Positions 32,251-41,156 of a stretch of DNA of 64,000 nt are shown here, one piece after another. Position numbers and translations under genes: made by a program. Origin of the DNA: Paenibacillus pabuli NBRC 13638 (GTDB lineage Bacteria; Bacillota; Bacilli; Paenibacillales; Paenibacillaceae); assembly GCF_001514495.1 (NCBI RefSeq), contig NZ_BCNM01000019.1:1-64000 (forward strand), read 5' to 3'. Under the pieces are notes generated by a model. That model saw only the letters and a list, made by a program, of their open reading frames with translations. It was not told the origin of the DNA and made no database searches. Numbering within the stretch: the stretch's first letter is position 1; every line of letters starts with the position of its first letter.

Positions 32251-32270
32251 ATCATAGGAATAAGAACACG

Positions 32271-32296
32271 GCTGCCCAGGCGGGCAGCTGCTTTTT
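32271..32296 (+). terminator. Terminator of the small membrane protein pair
   Basis: GCTGCCC-AGGC-GGGCAGC-type stem followed by TGCTTTTT. Confidence 0.8.
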
Positions 32297-32394
32297 GGTG
32301 CTTCAATGATGGGAAAATGACAACTTTGTTTGTGGTGCATTCACAACGGTACTCGTAATATATACATAACGTCGTGTGGAAAGGACACCTAAGC

Positions 32395-33633
32395 ATGAAC
32401 ATCGCATTTTATCCATACTGGGCTGCCAAAACGCTGCTCTCTCTCATTAATGTCATATATATCATGGTTATTACAACCTTTATTTACGGACAGACGGGCT
32501 CGGTCCTGTATGCTGCACTGTTTCCATTTATTCAAATGAGCGCACGTATCGTAGCAGGACTTACTGCTCCGCTGCTTACGAACCGTTTTACTTTCTCCAG
32601 GCTCATCATCAGCGTTCCTTTAGCCAAAACGTTACTGATCACCGGTATCGCCATCGCATTTACCGATCTCACTGCTCATCTCCCTCTACTTCTTGTGGGA
32701 GTGGCGATTCTTTCGTTTATGGACGGCTGGGAATCTCCGTTGTTAAACACGTTAACTCCGCGATTAGTCCAAGGAGAAGATCTCGTAAAAGCAAATAGCC
32801 TGCTCTCTTTCTCCAATCAAACGGTGACTATTATCGGTTATGCGATGACAGGATTCATCGTGATGCACTGGGGAGCTTCTCAGACATTCTGGGCGGCTGC
32901 AACCTTATCATGGGTTGTACTGCTTCTAATGAGTATGATTAGCTCGCTTACCCGCGAAAATCAGGAACACATGGAAAAAACCACATCCAAACGGGATGCG
33001 CTACAGGAAGGCTGGATTATTCTTTGGCAAAATCGGTCACTGCGCCTGATTACGTTCATGGATCTGGTTGAAGGTCTGGCCAACTCCATCTGGATCGGTG
33101 CGATCACGCTTGCTTTTGTAAAAGAAGCTCTTGGCCAAGAAGAAGGTTGGTGGGGGCTTATCAACTCCAGTTATGCTGCCGGTACCATCATTGGAGGTAT
33201 TGTGGCTATCGCACTGGCGACTCGCATACAGAGACATCTGGTATCCAGCATGGCCATCGGTTCTCTTGTATTCAGCCTGCTGACCATCGTTTACGGCTTA
33301 AACAGCCTTCCTTGGCTTGCTCTGATGCTGTGCCTCCTTATGGGCCCCGCTTACCAGGTTCGTGATGTCGCTCAGCAAACGGCTTTTCAGAGCAGTGTAC
33401 CTGTCGAATCCCTCTCCAAGGTATACGCGGCACATCAGATCGTCCTATCTATCGCCATGAGCATATCTACAGTCATTTTCGGTCTTATTGCGGATCAGCT
33501 TGGGGTTCGACTGGTATATGTGATTGGCGGCGTCCTGTTCACGGTGTCAGCGCTCTGCTCATTCTCGTTAAACCGAATTAAACGAAGCAAGGATACGACA
33601 ATACCGTCGCAAGATTCTGGATTCAAAAAATAA
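32395..33633 (+). CDS. MFS transporter
   Basis: 412 residues with about 12 hydrophobic segments. MNIAFYPYWAAKTLLSLINV starts TM1. The N-terminal half contains the usual loop PLLTNRFTFSRLI and the central cytoplasmic loop ENQEHMEKTTSKRDALQEGW. The second half carries LATRIQRHLVSSMAIGSLVF. The charged motif A is degenerate, as in MFS_3-like drug exporters. ATG at 32395 follows AAGGA. The substrate is unknown; the class is most often efflux. Confidence 0.85.
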   Translation: MNIAFYPYWAAKTLLSLINVIYIMVITTFIYGQTGSVLYAALFPFIQMSARIVAGLTAPLLTNRFTFSRLIISVPLAKTLLITGIAIAFTDLTAHLPLLLVGVAILSFMDGWESPLLNTLTPRLVQGEDLVKANSLLSFSNQTVTIIGYAMTGFIVMHWGASQTFWAAATLSWVVLLLMSMISSLTRENQEHMEKTTSKRDALQEGWIILWQNRSLRLITFMDLVEGLANSIWIGAITLAFVKEALGQEEGWWGLINSSYAAGTIIGGIVAIALATRIQRHLVSSMAIGSLVFSLLTIVYGLNSLPWLALMLCLLMGPAYQVRDVAQQTAFQSSVPVESLSKVYAAHQIVLSIAMSISTVIFGLIADQLGVRLVYVIGGVLFTVSALCSFSLNRIKRSKDTTIPSQDSGFKK

Positions 33634-33657
33634 AAGACGAGCAGTCATCTGCTCGTC
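33628..33657. terminator. Bidirectional terminator
   Basis: GACGAGCAG-TCAT-CTGCTCGTC perfect 9-bp stem. The minus side has TTTTATTTTTT, so it mainly stops the DUF1904 gene, and it also lies right after the MFS stop. Confidence 0.85.
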
Positions 33658-33696
33658 CCAAGCGGCTTCCGAAATACTTCGGTGCAGCTATTTTTC

Positions 33697-34026
33697 TTAA
33701 TCCAAACGATAATCTGTCAGCGGCTTGCCTTGTTTATAATACAGCGCAGGTGACAGTATATTAAAGAAAATATGCACATCAGGCAGATCTGCTTGTTCCA
33801 AAATATCTTGCATGGATGAGGCAATCCGATTATGAATCTCCTGATCACGTTGAAACATAAGGATCTCTACTGAAGCCGGAGAAGGGGTAAGGGCTTGTAC
33901 GTCATGACGCTCCGCCTTCATTCTCTCCCGCGGTATATTGGTAATCAACGAAAACTGCTCCGTAATGCGGGGTACCACTTCCTCCAGCTGAGGCCCTGTG
34001 AATCCTTTAAAGCGAATAAACGGCAT
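33697..34026 (-). CDS. DUF1904 family protein
   Basis: 109 residues starting MPFIRFKGFTGPQLEEVVPR. The tautomerase-like beta-alpha-beta layout (FSLITNIPRERMKAERHDVQ, VEILMFQRDQEIHNRIASSM, DVHIFFNILSPALYYKQGKP) matches the DUF1904 family. The N-terminal proline after Met is the position of the catalytic residue in tautomerases, but activity is not established for this family. ATG at 34026 follows GAAGGG. Confidence 0.75.
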   Translation of the reverse strand: MPFIRFKGFTGPQLEEVVPRITEQFSLITNIPRERMKAERHDVQALTPSPASVEILMFQRDQEIHNRIASSMQDILEQADLPDVHIFFNILSPALYYKQGKPLTDYRLD

Positions 34027-34130
34027 TGCTATCCCTTCAATCTCTGTTATTAGTCTCTTATGTGATTTTAAGCACATTGTTTTCGCTTGTCAAATGAAAG
34101 ACTCGTTGCTGCTCATCTTGTTCACACAGG

Positions 34131-34157
34131 AAAGCCCCGCCGAAATTTCAGCGGAGC
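34131..34157 (-). terminator. Terminator of the second YjcZ gene
   Basis: GCTCCGC/GCGGGGC stem (one G-T pair), 10-nt loop, followed by TTT on the minus strand. Confidence 0.6.
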
Positions 34158-34192
34158 CTTGTTTAATTATCCTTTTCTTAACTAGATACGAC

Positions 34193-34318
34193 TCAACACC
34201 AGAAAGATTTCGTGATAATAACGAGCAGGATGAAGAGCACCAGAATTGCGGCAGTGGAAGTACACACACCGTTTCCAATTCCTCCAACATTATTACAACC
34301 GTATCCAACTTCACTCAT
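34193..34318 (-). CDS. YjcZ family sporulation micro-protein (copy 2)
   Basis: 41 residues: MSEVGYGCNNVGGIGNGVCT, then STAAILVLFILLVIITKSFWC. It has the same layout as the copy at 22896-23024, but three cysteines replace glycine or other positions, and the head is Asn/Cys-rich instead of Gly/Tyr-rich. A perfect GGAGG precedes the ATG. Confidence 0.85.
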   Translation of the reverse strand: MSEVGYGCNNVGGIGNGVCTSTAAILVLFILLVIITKSFWC

Positions 34319-34413
34319 TTGATTGGCCTCCTTTGAATTTCAAGGTATGCCATAATATATGTGCTATCTATCCAAATGACCGGGCGATTTGGCAAGCTCG
34401 CCAGCCCATTTCA

Positions 34414-35109
34414 TTACCCTTTCTTCCGGTTTGGCTTCAGGTAAGGAGTTACTTGAATTTGCACTTGTCTCGGCTCCGCTCCATGAGGTGCGCTAACTAC
34501 TCCCCCCTTGTTCAAAACGATTAATCGCGTCCTGGTATCGTTTTTGGCTGCCAGAACCAGCTCTCCGTCAGGAGCGATACAATAAGCGATCGGTATTGAA
34601 ATTGTACTGTCACGATACGAGCCGTCCGCGTGGCTGGTGCCCATTACGATACATTGATTTTGTAATGCAATCTGTCGTGCCTTTTCTATCCATTCAGCAT
34701 ACTGCTCCTCACTGAACATCCCTACACCAATCGAATGCATAATCATATCCACTTTGCCTATTTTCTCGTTGCAAAAACCTTGCTGCACCAATTCGTCGCA
34801 TAATAAAGTACTTATGGTCCAATCTTGCTCCTGAACCACCTCAGCAGGTGTATACTTTGCCTTTTCCAGTACAGTCTCTCCTGTCTTATTAATAATGATT
34901 GAGCGGTCCTTGGGACGTTCATCCAATCTGCGATGACCTGATACAATCATCGTTCCGTATGCTGCCGCCAGACGGCTCGCTTCGTCTACATTCTGATTTA
35001 AATATCCTTCCGGGAAAAATAACAGATCTGCTTCCGGATGTTGGTTTAACTCCGTTTCCAGTTGCAACAGTTGCTGCTCCAGCTTGGGTTGTCCAATAAT
35101 AATCTTCAA
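34414..35109 (-). CDS. Carbon-nitrogen hydrolase (nitrilase superfamily)-like protein
   Basis: 231 residues. The Glu-Lys-Cys catalytic triad can be placed: Glu in LLFFPEGYLNQ, Lys in TVLEKAKYTPAE, Cys in ISTLLCDELVQQ. Later blocks VDMIMHSIGVGMFSEEQ, CIVMGTSHADG and IAYCIAPDGELVLAA match the nitrilase fold. The protein is shorter than most amidases (about 260-300), so activity is uncertain. It starts with TTG, six bases after GGGGGA. The substrate is unknown. Confidence 0.78.
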   Translation of the reverse strand: MKIIIGQPKLEQQLLQLETELNQHPEADLLFFPEGYLNQNVDEASRLAAAYGTMIVSGHRRLDERPKDRSIIINKTGETVLEKAKYTPAEVVQEQDWTISTLLCDELVQQGFCNEKIGKVDMIMHSIGVGMFSEEQYAEWIEKARQIALQNQCIVMGTSHADGSYRDSTISIPIAYCIAPDGELVLAAKNDTRTRLIVLNKGGVVSAPHGAEPRQVQIQVTPYLKPNRKKG

Positions 35110-35133
35110 CGTTCATCCCCCATTCATACATAT

Positions 35134-35171
35134 AAGCCGGTTCATACCCGGATAAGGTACGAAACCGGCTT
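35134..35171 (-). repeat. Inverted repeat downstream of the 55-aa gene
   Basis: AAGCCGGTT/AACCGGCTT perfect 9-bp arms with a 20-nt loop. It lacks a strong T-tract, so it is at most a weak terminator. Confidence 0.5.
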
Positions 35172-35280
35172 AAAGGTTGTACAGGCAGCTTAGCTGTTCA
35201 TTGCACTTCGCTTCAAAGAGTAACTGACTTCACGCATCGCGCTGTAAGACCATTACCTTTACAGTTCAAATGGTATGTAA

Positions 35281-35448
35281 TTAGGCATTTCTGTGTTCAA
35301 TTCTATCATATAGTTCTCGCCCATCATAGCCGCGATCTGTAGCGATATCCTTCGCAAAAAGTGCACTATCCGCATTCCCGGACAAAATCCCCCATGCCCC
35401 CAATACCCACGCAAATGGATATAGCAAAATAGTCAGAACCTTCTTCAT
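35281..35448 (-). CDS. Small protein with N-terminal membrane segment (55 aa)
   Basis: MKKVLTILLYPFAWVLGAWG, ILSGNADSALFAKDIATDRG, YDGRELYDRIEHRNA. A hydrophobic N-terminus (signal or anchor) is followed by a charged tail. AGGAGT precedes the ATG at proper spacing, and codon composition is like that of the neighbours, so I believe it is real. No family recognised. Confidence 0.65.
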   Translation of the reverse strand: MKKVLTILLYPFAWVLGAWGILSGNADSALFAKDIATDRGYDGRELYDRIEHRNA

Positions 35449-35535
35449 ATACTCAACTCCTCTTCCGTTAACCGGAAATTAATGTATGATTATCCCATTA
35501 ATACGTTAATTAGAGAAGAAGGTTCCAAGTAAATA

Positions 35536-37086
35536 CTACTCAAAGCTTCTCAGTAAATCCATCGCTTCTTCATGGTCCGGTTCCAGAGCCAGAACTTTCC
35601 GGGTGTACGTCAGCGTCTCTTCTTCCAGTTCAAGCTCATAACAGCACACGGCCAAGTCATAAAGTACAGCTGTATTCCGCTTCCTTGCATCCGTATCCAA
35701 AGAAAGCTCCAGAAACCGCTTGGCATCCTCATACATATACATCTCATACAACAATTGCCCTGCCAAAAATGCCACGTCTCCTTGATGCTTCATTACATAA
35801 TAAGAAGACCACATGGTGTGAATTCCATACTGAATATCAAGCATCTCCTCATCACTTGCTTCAGGAAGAAGATTAGAGATTCGGTTAGCACTATGAATCA
35901 AGAACTCTGCATCATATCCGCCGAGACGCCAAAACGGTAAAATCTGCTTTAGCTGCATTGTGCCTACCTGTTGATCCATCCATTCTTTTATACTGAAAAA
36001 GTCATCTGGTCCAAAGCGTTCAACAAATCGATGGTAAGCGAGTCGTGTATTCACATACGACATCGGTTCGTCCACCACTAACATATATCCAATATTCAGA
36101 TCCTTGTAGTGATGTGTTGTGAAACGAGTCTGCGCCCCTCGGCCTTCCAATATATATTGAATCCCATGATAATTGGCCGTCAATGAAAAACTCCCATGAA
36201 GAACGAATTCAGGAGGCTCGGAAAACTTCCAGTTGTCCAATCGGTGATCTCCTTTATCCGCCGTAATTAATACATACCCAGACTCCGAGAGCCTGTTTAA
36301 TCGGTCAAGACAGGACAGGCCGATCGCCGGGAACAGGATGTGCGAATCCTCCAGTTCTTCCTTGTACAGTTCAATGAGTTCCTGATACGGATAACCCTCT
36401 GCACTGTATTCAGGTGCGCGGCGGTACTCATAACTCAGTGTCATGTTCTCCAGCAATTGAGCAGGCTCAGAATATAATGAGGGATCTGGCGATTGAAGGA
36501 GTATGTCACACTCATAGATCTCCCCCTCACTGATGTAAATCAACTCCTGAGGGATACTGTCAAAAAAATAATTCGCAATCAGTAGCAACGGCTGCTTCAG
36601 ATCACCTGGTCGGATAACCGTATTCGCTACCACCAGATGCAATACCGTATCCTGTATCGCGTCAAAGCGTGCAAAATCCAGTATCCCTTGTTGAATAAAA
36701 GACTGCATGGAAGGATGCTCTTTCCACCCCATTACATTATCCTCTACCAGATCAGTCATTACATATCGAAAAGCAGGGAACTCTATCCCTGCAAACTCCT
36801 TTAATTCCATCAGTTTAATAAGAATCTGATGCGCCAAACGCCCTACTCCCGCTCCAAGTTCGAGAATGGTCACCGTCTCGGTTGTCTTTCCCTTGCTCGC
36901 GAGGTCTTGAAGAAAACCAAAAATCATCTCGGCATACGCCGTGGCAATCATCGGATTACTCGTAATATATTGCGGTACCTGATTATCCGTCCAGGCGCTT
37001 AACCCCTTCTGTTCATAGTAGGCTCTCTGCCAATCCCATACAGGGGCTTCGCTAAAGCGGTATCGCTGTCCTTCATTTTGCATCAT
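35536..37086 (-). CDS. MidA-like SAM-dependent methyltransferase with C-terminal TPR-like repeats
   Basis: 516 residues. After an N-terminal region (YRFSEAPVWDWQRAYYEQKG), the SAM-binding motif I ILELGAGVGRLAHQ appears near residue 75. Asp in YVMTDLVEDN and the ANYFFDSIPQELIYI motif follow, as in the MidA/DUF185-type methyltransferase fold. The last ~120 residues form helical pairs (QLLYEMYMYEDAKRFLELSL, VLYDLAVCCYELELEEETLT, KVLALEPDHEEAMDLL), a TPR-like module. MidA relatives methylate arginines of respiratory complex I, but the target here is unknown. The ribosome site is weak. Confidence 0.78.
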   Translation of the reverse strand: MMQNEGQRYRFSEAPVWDWQRAYYEQKGLSAWTDNQVPQYITSNPMIATAYAEMIFGFLQDLASKGKTTETVTILELGAGVGRLAHQILIKLMELKEFAGIEFPAFRYVMTDLVEDNVMGWKEHPSMQSFIQQGILDFARFDAIQDTVLHLVVANTVIRPGDLKQPLLLIANYFFDSIPQELIYISEGEIYECDILLQSPDPSLYSEPAQLLENMTLSYEYRRAPEYSAEGYPYQELIELYKEELEDSHILFPAIGLSCLDRLNRLSESGYVLITADKGDHRLDNWKFSEPPEFVLHGSFSLTANYHGIQYILEGRGAQTRFTTHHYKDLNIGYMLVVDEPMSYVNTRLAYHRFVERFGPDDFFSIKEWMDQQVGTMQLKQILPFWRLGGYDAEFLIHSANRISNLLPEASDEEMLDIQYGIHTMWSSYYVMKHQGDVAFLAGQLLYEMYMYEDAKRFLELSLDTDARKRNTAVLYDLAVCCYELELEEETLTYTRKVLALEPDHEEAMDLLRSFE

Positions 37087-37234
37087 GAATTGTAAACCTG
37101 CTTTCCATTCAAAATTTCATCGGCCTCTTGGACTTTCCATTTCTCATGCTCCTAGACCGTCCCCTTAATCTCTAACGCATTATATCACAAACGATGCCAG
37201 ATCCATGAAAGTGCTATATGTACCCTCATCATTA

Positions 37235-37261
37235 GAAAAAACCTGCCTTTCTCAAGGCAGG
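37235..37261 (-). terminator. Terminator of the 140-aa beta-rich protein gene
   Basis: CCTGCCTT-GAGA-AAGGCAGG followed by TTTTTTC on the minus strand. Confidence 0.9.
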
Positions 37262-37335
37262 GAGATAAACGATCCGTTAATAGGTTAATGCTTGCTCTGT
37301 AACGAAGTTGTGAGCCGGGAGAGTGGCTCTATACA

Positions 37336-37758
37336 TTAGTCCGAATACACAGCTCCATCAAAGTTCTCAGGGCCTACACGGATCGTCCCCAGCAAGTTAG
37401 AGCTGATGAACGCGGTGTACGTCAATTGAGGGGTAATTGGAGGGTTGAAGTCATCCGCAGAGAACGTAATGATTTGAGGCGCCAGAATGCTCAAGTTGAA
37501 CGTGGACGTTGCAGAGTAGATCACAGGATCCGTTGCCAAAGTCCCTCTGACAATCCGTATTGTTATTCCTACGAGGGCTAAGGGAAGTTGTACAGAAACC
37601 GTGCCTTTGAATTGCACCCGTGGATTTGCACCAATGCCCGCAGTTACAAGTCCAATCTGGCCAAATAATTGTGGCGTGTTAACAACAAGGATGGGTATTG
37701 CAATGGAGTTCGCCAAACTGGCATTCTGCGACGTTCTCGCATCAATAAATTGACTCAT
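37336..37758 (-). CDS. Beta-rich protein of unknown function (140 aa)
   Basis: MSQFIDARTSQNASLANSIA followed by alternating hydrophobic strands (VQFKGTVSVQLPLALVGITI, TFNLSILAPQIITFSADDFN, LTYTAFISSNLLGTIRVGPE). It has no signal peptide, no cysteine, and very few lysines. The pattern resembles jelly-roll or appendage-type surface proteins of spore formers, but I cannot assign a family. The ATG at 37758 follows GGAGG. Confidence 0.6.
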   Translation of the reverse strand: MSQFIDARTSQNASLANSIAIPILVVNTPQLFGQIGLVTAGIGANPRVQFKGTVSVQLPLALVGITIRIVRGTLATDPVIYSATSTFNLSILAPQIITFSADDFNPPITPQLTYTAFISSNLLGTIRVGPENFDGAVYSD

Positions 37759-37853
37759 GAAATCTACCTCCTATTGTTTGGATTATGATAGTATATGTGA
37801 GATTTGTAATATGGCATGGACAGACACTGATATTCTGTAAAAAAGGGCATATC

Positions 37854-37888
37854 AAAAAGGCACTGCCCGTATTGTTCCTGGCAGCGCC
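37854..37888 (-). terminator. Terminator of the small coiled-coil membrane protein gene
   Basis: GGCGCTGCC/GGCAGTGCC stem (one G-T pair) followed by TTTTT on the minus strand. Confidence 0.75.
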
Positions 37889-37896
37889 TCTCTCTT

Positions 37897-38085
37897 TTAG
37901 ATTTCATTTTTCTTCAATGCTTCTTTTAATAATCGTATCTCTTTCTTCAAACCCAAGATTTCCTCTCTTAAGCCGGACCTTTTGATAGCAAATGAAAACA
38001 CCAGATATAACATCAGGCCAATAAGAGCAATGAAAATGAATATGACCAAAATCCCTGCAAAATTTACAACACCAACACCATTCAT
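37897..38085 (-). CDS. Small membrane protein with C-terminal coiled coil (62 aa)
   Basis: MNGVGVVNFAGILVIFIFIA with the helix continuing to about residue 34, then GLREEILGLKKEIRLLKEAL, a heptad-like coiled coil with Leu/Ile at regular spacing. One membrane pass and a cytoplasmic dimerisation tail are inferred. The ribosome site AAGGGTGA is far (about 15 nt). No family recognised; a terminator follows. Confidence 0.55.
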   Translation of the reverse strand: MNGVGVVNFAGILVIFIFIALIGLMLYLVFSFAIKRSGLREEILGLKKEIRLLKEALKKNEI

Positions 38086-38207
38086 ATCGTTAAGTGGTCA
38101 CCCTTCCTTCGTAGTTTTTATACATGATAACATAATATTAACAATTACTGGAATGCAATATATAAATAATCAAAACTTTACTCCGCTATGTACATTATAA
38201 GAAGACA

Positions 38208-38234
38208 GAAAAAAACCCCTGCTTCGCAAGGGTT
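38208..38234 (-). terminator. Terminator of the tRNA-fMet/tRNA-Ile2 transcript
   Basis: AACCCTTGC-GAA-GCAGGGGTT (one G-T pair) followed by a T run on the minus strand. Confidence 0.85.
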
Positions 38235-38243
38235 TTGAGAGAA

Positions 38244-38317
38244 TGGGCCCTACAGGACTCGAACCTGTGACCAATCGGTTATGAGCCGACCGCTCTAACC
38301 AACTGAGCTAAGGGCCC
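38244..38317 (-). tRNA. tRNA-Ile2 (CAT, lysidine type)
   Basis: 74 nt. The acceptor is GGGCCCT/AGGGCCC. The anticodon stem GTCGG/CCGAT with loop CTCATAA gives CAT. The core TTAGCTCAGTTGGTTAGAGC and the anticodon arm GGCTCATAACCG match the B. subtilis AUA-reading tRNA-Ile rather than elongator Met. CCA not encoded. The isoleucine identity depends on lysidine modification, hence an inference. Confidence 0.85.
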
Positions 38318-38373
38318 TGAACAAAAATGTATAACGTTCAGATGATGGCTGTGAATCATCCAGTAAAACTAAA

Positions 38374-38447
<74 letters not shown>

Positions 38448-38817
38448 TCAGTAAAAAAAATATTAAAACAGCGACTTAATTAATATACACCATACCTACC
38501 CAATAAGTCAAGGGGTAATGTTTAGGGAATAAAGCGCACACCATATCGCCCTTTTTTTGAACGATATACTTCCACTTCAGCTGGCTCGTTATGGCCGTAA
38601 ATCCAACCATCCTGCTCCATCCGCTTTGCAAGACATCCTGCCTGAAATTTGGTTGCGTACAATTTACTGAAATATACCCAGTGCATTCCACTCGTCCTTT
38701 CTTGAAATCATCATTTATCCCTGCTTTCGTAGAATACCCCAATTCCATAAAAATAGCCGCCAAAGAAATAAATCTCCAGCGGCAACATCTGTAATTATAT
38801 TACAAGGCCTTCAACGC

Positions 38818-40269
38818 TCATTGAAACGTGGCTTTAGGGTCCTTCTTCAATTTCTCCAGCATTTCGTTACCCTTTGCAGCCCACTCGCCAAGTGCTTCTT
38901 TTGGGGTCTTTTTATTTGCAAGTACTTGATTGAAGTACTCCATTCCCTTATCACTCACTTGGTACAGGCTCGGCATTTTTTGATACATTTTATCCATATT
39001 GGTATTGGTCGGAGGAACCGGCTTCAGTGTATAGAATGCCTGGATGTTGTAATCCAAACCATCCTTTGGTTTAATGAAGCTCTTCCGAGAAACCATCTCA
39101 TAACTGCTGCGTGCTTTGATCTTCGCCCAGTCTTCACTGTTCATATACTTGATCAATTCCCATGCATCATCAGGGTTCTGAGCTGAACTACTAATGGCCA
39201 TAAGATTGCTCAGATATATATTGCCACCGATTTCGGGAGCTTCCGGATGAACCGGAGGTGTGACAACATCCCAATCCACCTTCGTAAAGTCTTTCATTTT
39301 ATCCGCATTTTTGTTGGCATCAATCAATTGATTAATGTAGCTGTAGTCTCCAATCACCATGGCTGATTTGCCACTCAGGAACAGATCACCCTGAAGCGGA
39401 TTATAACGTCCACCGTCATCCTGATCCTGTGGTTCGTCTCCTTTAGGGATCACTTTATCCAAGGCAAGTTTGCTTATCGTACTCCATACTTTCTCCCATT
39501 GAGGAGAATCAACGGTCATTTTTTCTGCTTTGTCATCAAAAATCTTCAGCTGCAGAGAGTTATAATACTGTGACATCGTATAGTAAGGAGATCCACCTTG
39601 ATAGGTGCTGAAAGAGAAACCAAACACATGGTCTTTTCCTTCACCTTTTGTAAGACGGGTACCCAGGTTGAAAATATCATCCCATGTCATATTATCCGTT
39701 GGAGGCTCCACGCCTGCCTTCTCAAACATGCCCTTGTTGTAGAACAATGCTGAAGAGGAGAACGTTGGTGTCAAAGCGTAGATACTCTGATCTCCCAAAT
39801 CCTTGATTCCTTCGAGAACACTTGGCACAATATCCGACGTATCAAACTTGTCTTCCTGGATCAGTGGGTCCAGTTGTTTCACCATGTTTTCCTGAATTAA
39901 CGACTTGATTGTCGACGTATCCGCCACGATGACGTCTACCGGGTTATCCCCTGTCATAATCTTCTTCAAGCTTTCCATGGTATCCGGAACGTCCTTCTGC
40001 TCCTCCTGATTACCATATCCATACATGCTGCCCTGATCTACGGCAGGAACCACTTCAATCGTGATATTCGGATGTGTCAATTCAAAAGCATCGGTAAACT
40101 GCTGGCGGAAATAGCTGTCATCCTGGCCCCCCCACATCGTTGCTACACGCAATACACGCTGCTCGTTATCCTTGGACTCACTCGCTGTACAACCCGCAAG
40201 CAGCGGCAATGCCAGACTGGCTGTAGCCAGCACGGCTAGCACCCGTTTTCCCCAAAACCTGTTCTTCAT
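38818..40269 (-). CDS. Extracellular solute-binding lipoprotein (family 1, carbohydrate type)
   Basis: 483 residues. A signal peptide ends in lipobox LAGC. The mature protein has the cluster-1 binding-protein fold: VLRVATMWGGQDDSYFRQQF, VDVIVADTSTIKSLIQENMV, ALTPTFSSSALFYNKGMFEK, and DDAWELIKYMNSEDWAKIKA. These normally deliver sugars to an importer. Here it is the last gene, 21 bp behind an export-type ABC ATPase, with no MalFG-type permeases in sight. Either it is a stray binding protein serving permeases elsewhere, or it acts with the exporter-type complex as a sensor. Confidence 0.88.
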   Translation of the reverse strand: MKNRFWGKRVLAVLATASLALPLLAGCTASESKDNEQRVLRVATMWGGQDDSYFRQQFTDAFELTHPNITIEVVPAVDQGSMYGYGNQEEQKDVPDTMESLKKIMTGDNPVDVIVADTSTIKSLIQENMVKQLDPLIQEDKFDTSDIVPSVLEGIKDLGDQSIYALTPTFSSSALFYNKGMFEKAGVEPPTDNMTWDDIFNLGTRLTKGEGKDHVFGFSFSTYQGGSPYYTMSQYYNSLQLKIFDDKAEKMTVDSPQWEKVWSTISKLALDKVIPKGDEPQDQDDGGRYNPLQGDLFLSGKSAMVIGDYSYINQLIDANKNADKMKDFTKVDWDVVTPPVHPEAPEIGGNIYLSNLMAISSSAQNPDDAWELIKYMNSEDWAKIKARSSYEMVSRKSFIKPKDGLDYNIQAFYTLKPVPPTNTNMDKMYQKMPSLYQVSDKGMEYFNQVLANKKTPKEALGEWAAKGNEMLEKLKKDPKATFQ

Positions 40270-40290
40270 CTCCCAATTCCCCCTCTAAAA

Positions 40291-41154
40291 TTATCTTGGC
40301 GGTGTAATGACAATACGTTCACCGTCAAATTCCAATGTGGCACGATTATCAATGGACAGCGCCTCCAGATACTCCTTGGGCACCTGCAGCCGTCCCGCCC
40401 GGTCAATGATGACAAAGGCTTCATGAATGTCCGGGGCTCCCGCCTCCGACAAATCATGTTCATCATCCAGATTCGGATTGCGCTTCACGAACTCGGTACT
40501 GGTCAAGCCGTCCCGAATTGCCACGATCCGGTCCACCTTGCCAGCAAGGGTTAAGTCATGAGTAACAATCACAATGGTGACCCCGAGCTCCTTGTTCATT
40601 TTGCGAAAAATACCCATGATGGTATCACATGTCTCCGAATCCACCGATCCTGTCGGCTCATCGGCAAGCAGCAGCTTGGGGCGATTCGATAGCGAGATGG
40701 CAATCGCCACCCGCTGCTGCTCCCCTCCGGACAACTGATGCAGCTTGTTGTGCATCCGATCCTTCAATCCAACCCACTCCAGCAGCTGCATGGCATAGGC
40801 ACGATCTCGCTTGCCCCCAAGAATCATGGGCGTTTCCACATTCTCCAGTGCTGTGAGGTAAGGCAGCAGGTTACGGCCGTTATTTTGCCAAATGAACCCT
40901 ACCGTATGACGTTTGTACTCGACCAATTGGGCATCTGTCATTTTCAGCAAATCCCAGTCTCCCACGACAGCTGTACCGGCTGTTGGACGATCAAGTCCAC
41001 CCAGAATGTTAAGCAGTGTGGATTTACCACTGCCACTATTACCGATAATGGCCATCATTTCACCTTGATTGACAGTCAGATTGAGACCTTGAAGGGCAAC
41101 GACTTCCACATCGCTGGATTTAAAAATTTTGACAAGTCCTTCGCATTGGATCAC
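40291..41154 (-). CDS. ABC transporter ATPase (LolD/MacB type) with C-terminal AbrB-like domain
   Basis: 287 residues. Walker A is GNSGSGKST, the Q-loop GFIWQNNGRNLLPYL, signature LSGGEQQR, Walker B LLLADEPTGSVD, and switch His in VTHD. This is the ATPase class that pairs with FtsX/MacB permeases. The last 45 residues, AFVIIDRAGRLQVPKEYLEA then IDNRATLEFDGERIVITPP, have the AbrB/MazE swapped-hairpin pattern. GTG at 41154 follows AGGAGAGG; a longer upstream frame overlaps the permease gene and is unlikely. It lies two bases after the permease stop. Confidence 0.88.
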   Translation of the reverse strand: MIQCEGLVKIFKSSDVEVVALQGLNLTVNQGEMMAIIGNSGSGKSTLLNILGGLDRPTAGTAVVGDWDLLKMTDAQLVEYKRHTVGFIWQNNGRNLLPYLTALENVETPMILGGKRDRAYAMQLLEWVGLKDRMHNKLHQLSGGEQQRVAIAISLSNRPKLLLADEPTGSVDSETCDTIMGIFRKMNKELGVTIVIVTHDLTLAGKVDRIVAIRDGLTSTEFVKRNPNLDDEHDLSEAGAPDIHEAFVIIDRAGRLQVPKEYLEALSIDNRATLEFDGERIVITPPR

Positions 41155-41156
41155 GT

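Noticed and set aside
38476..38763. 95-codon minus-strand frame between the tRNAs and the binding-protein gene
   Set aside because: It starts inside the probable terminator stem (GCCGC/GCGGC) of the upstream gene, has no ribosome site, and shows no recognisable family. It may be a relic but is not supported as a gene.
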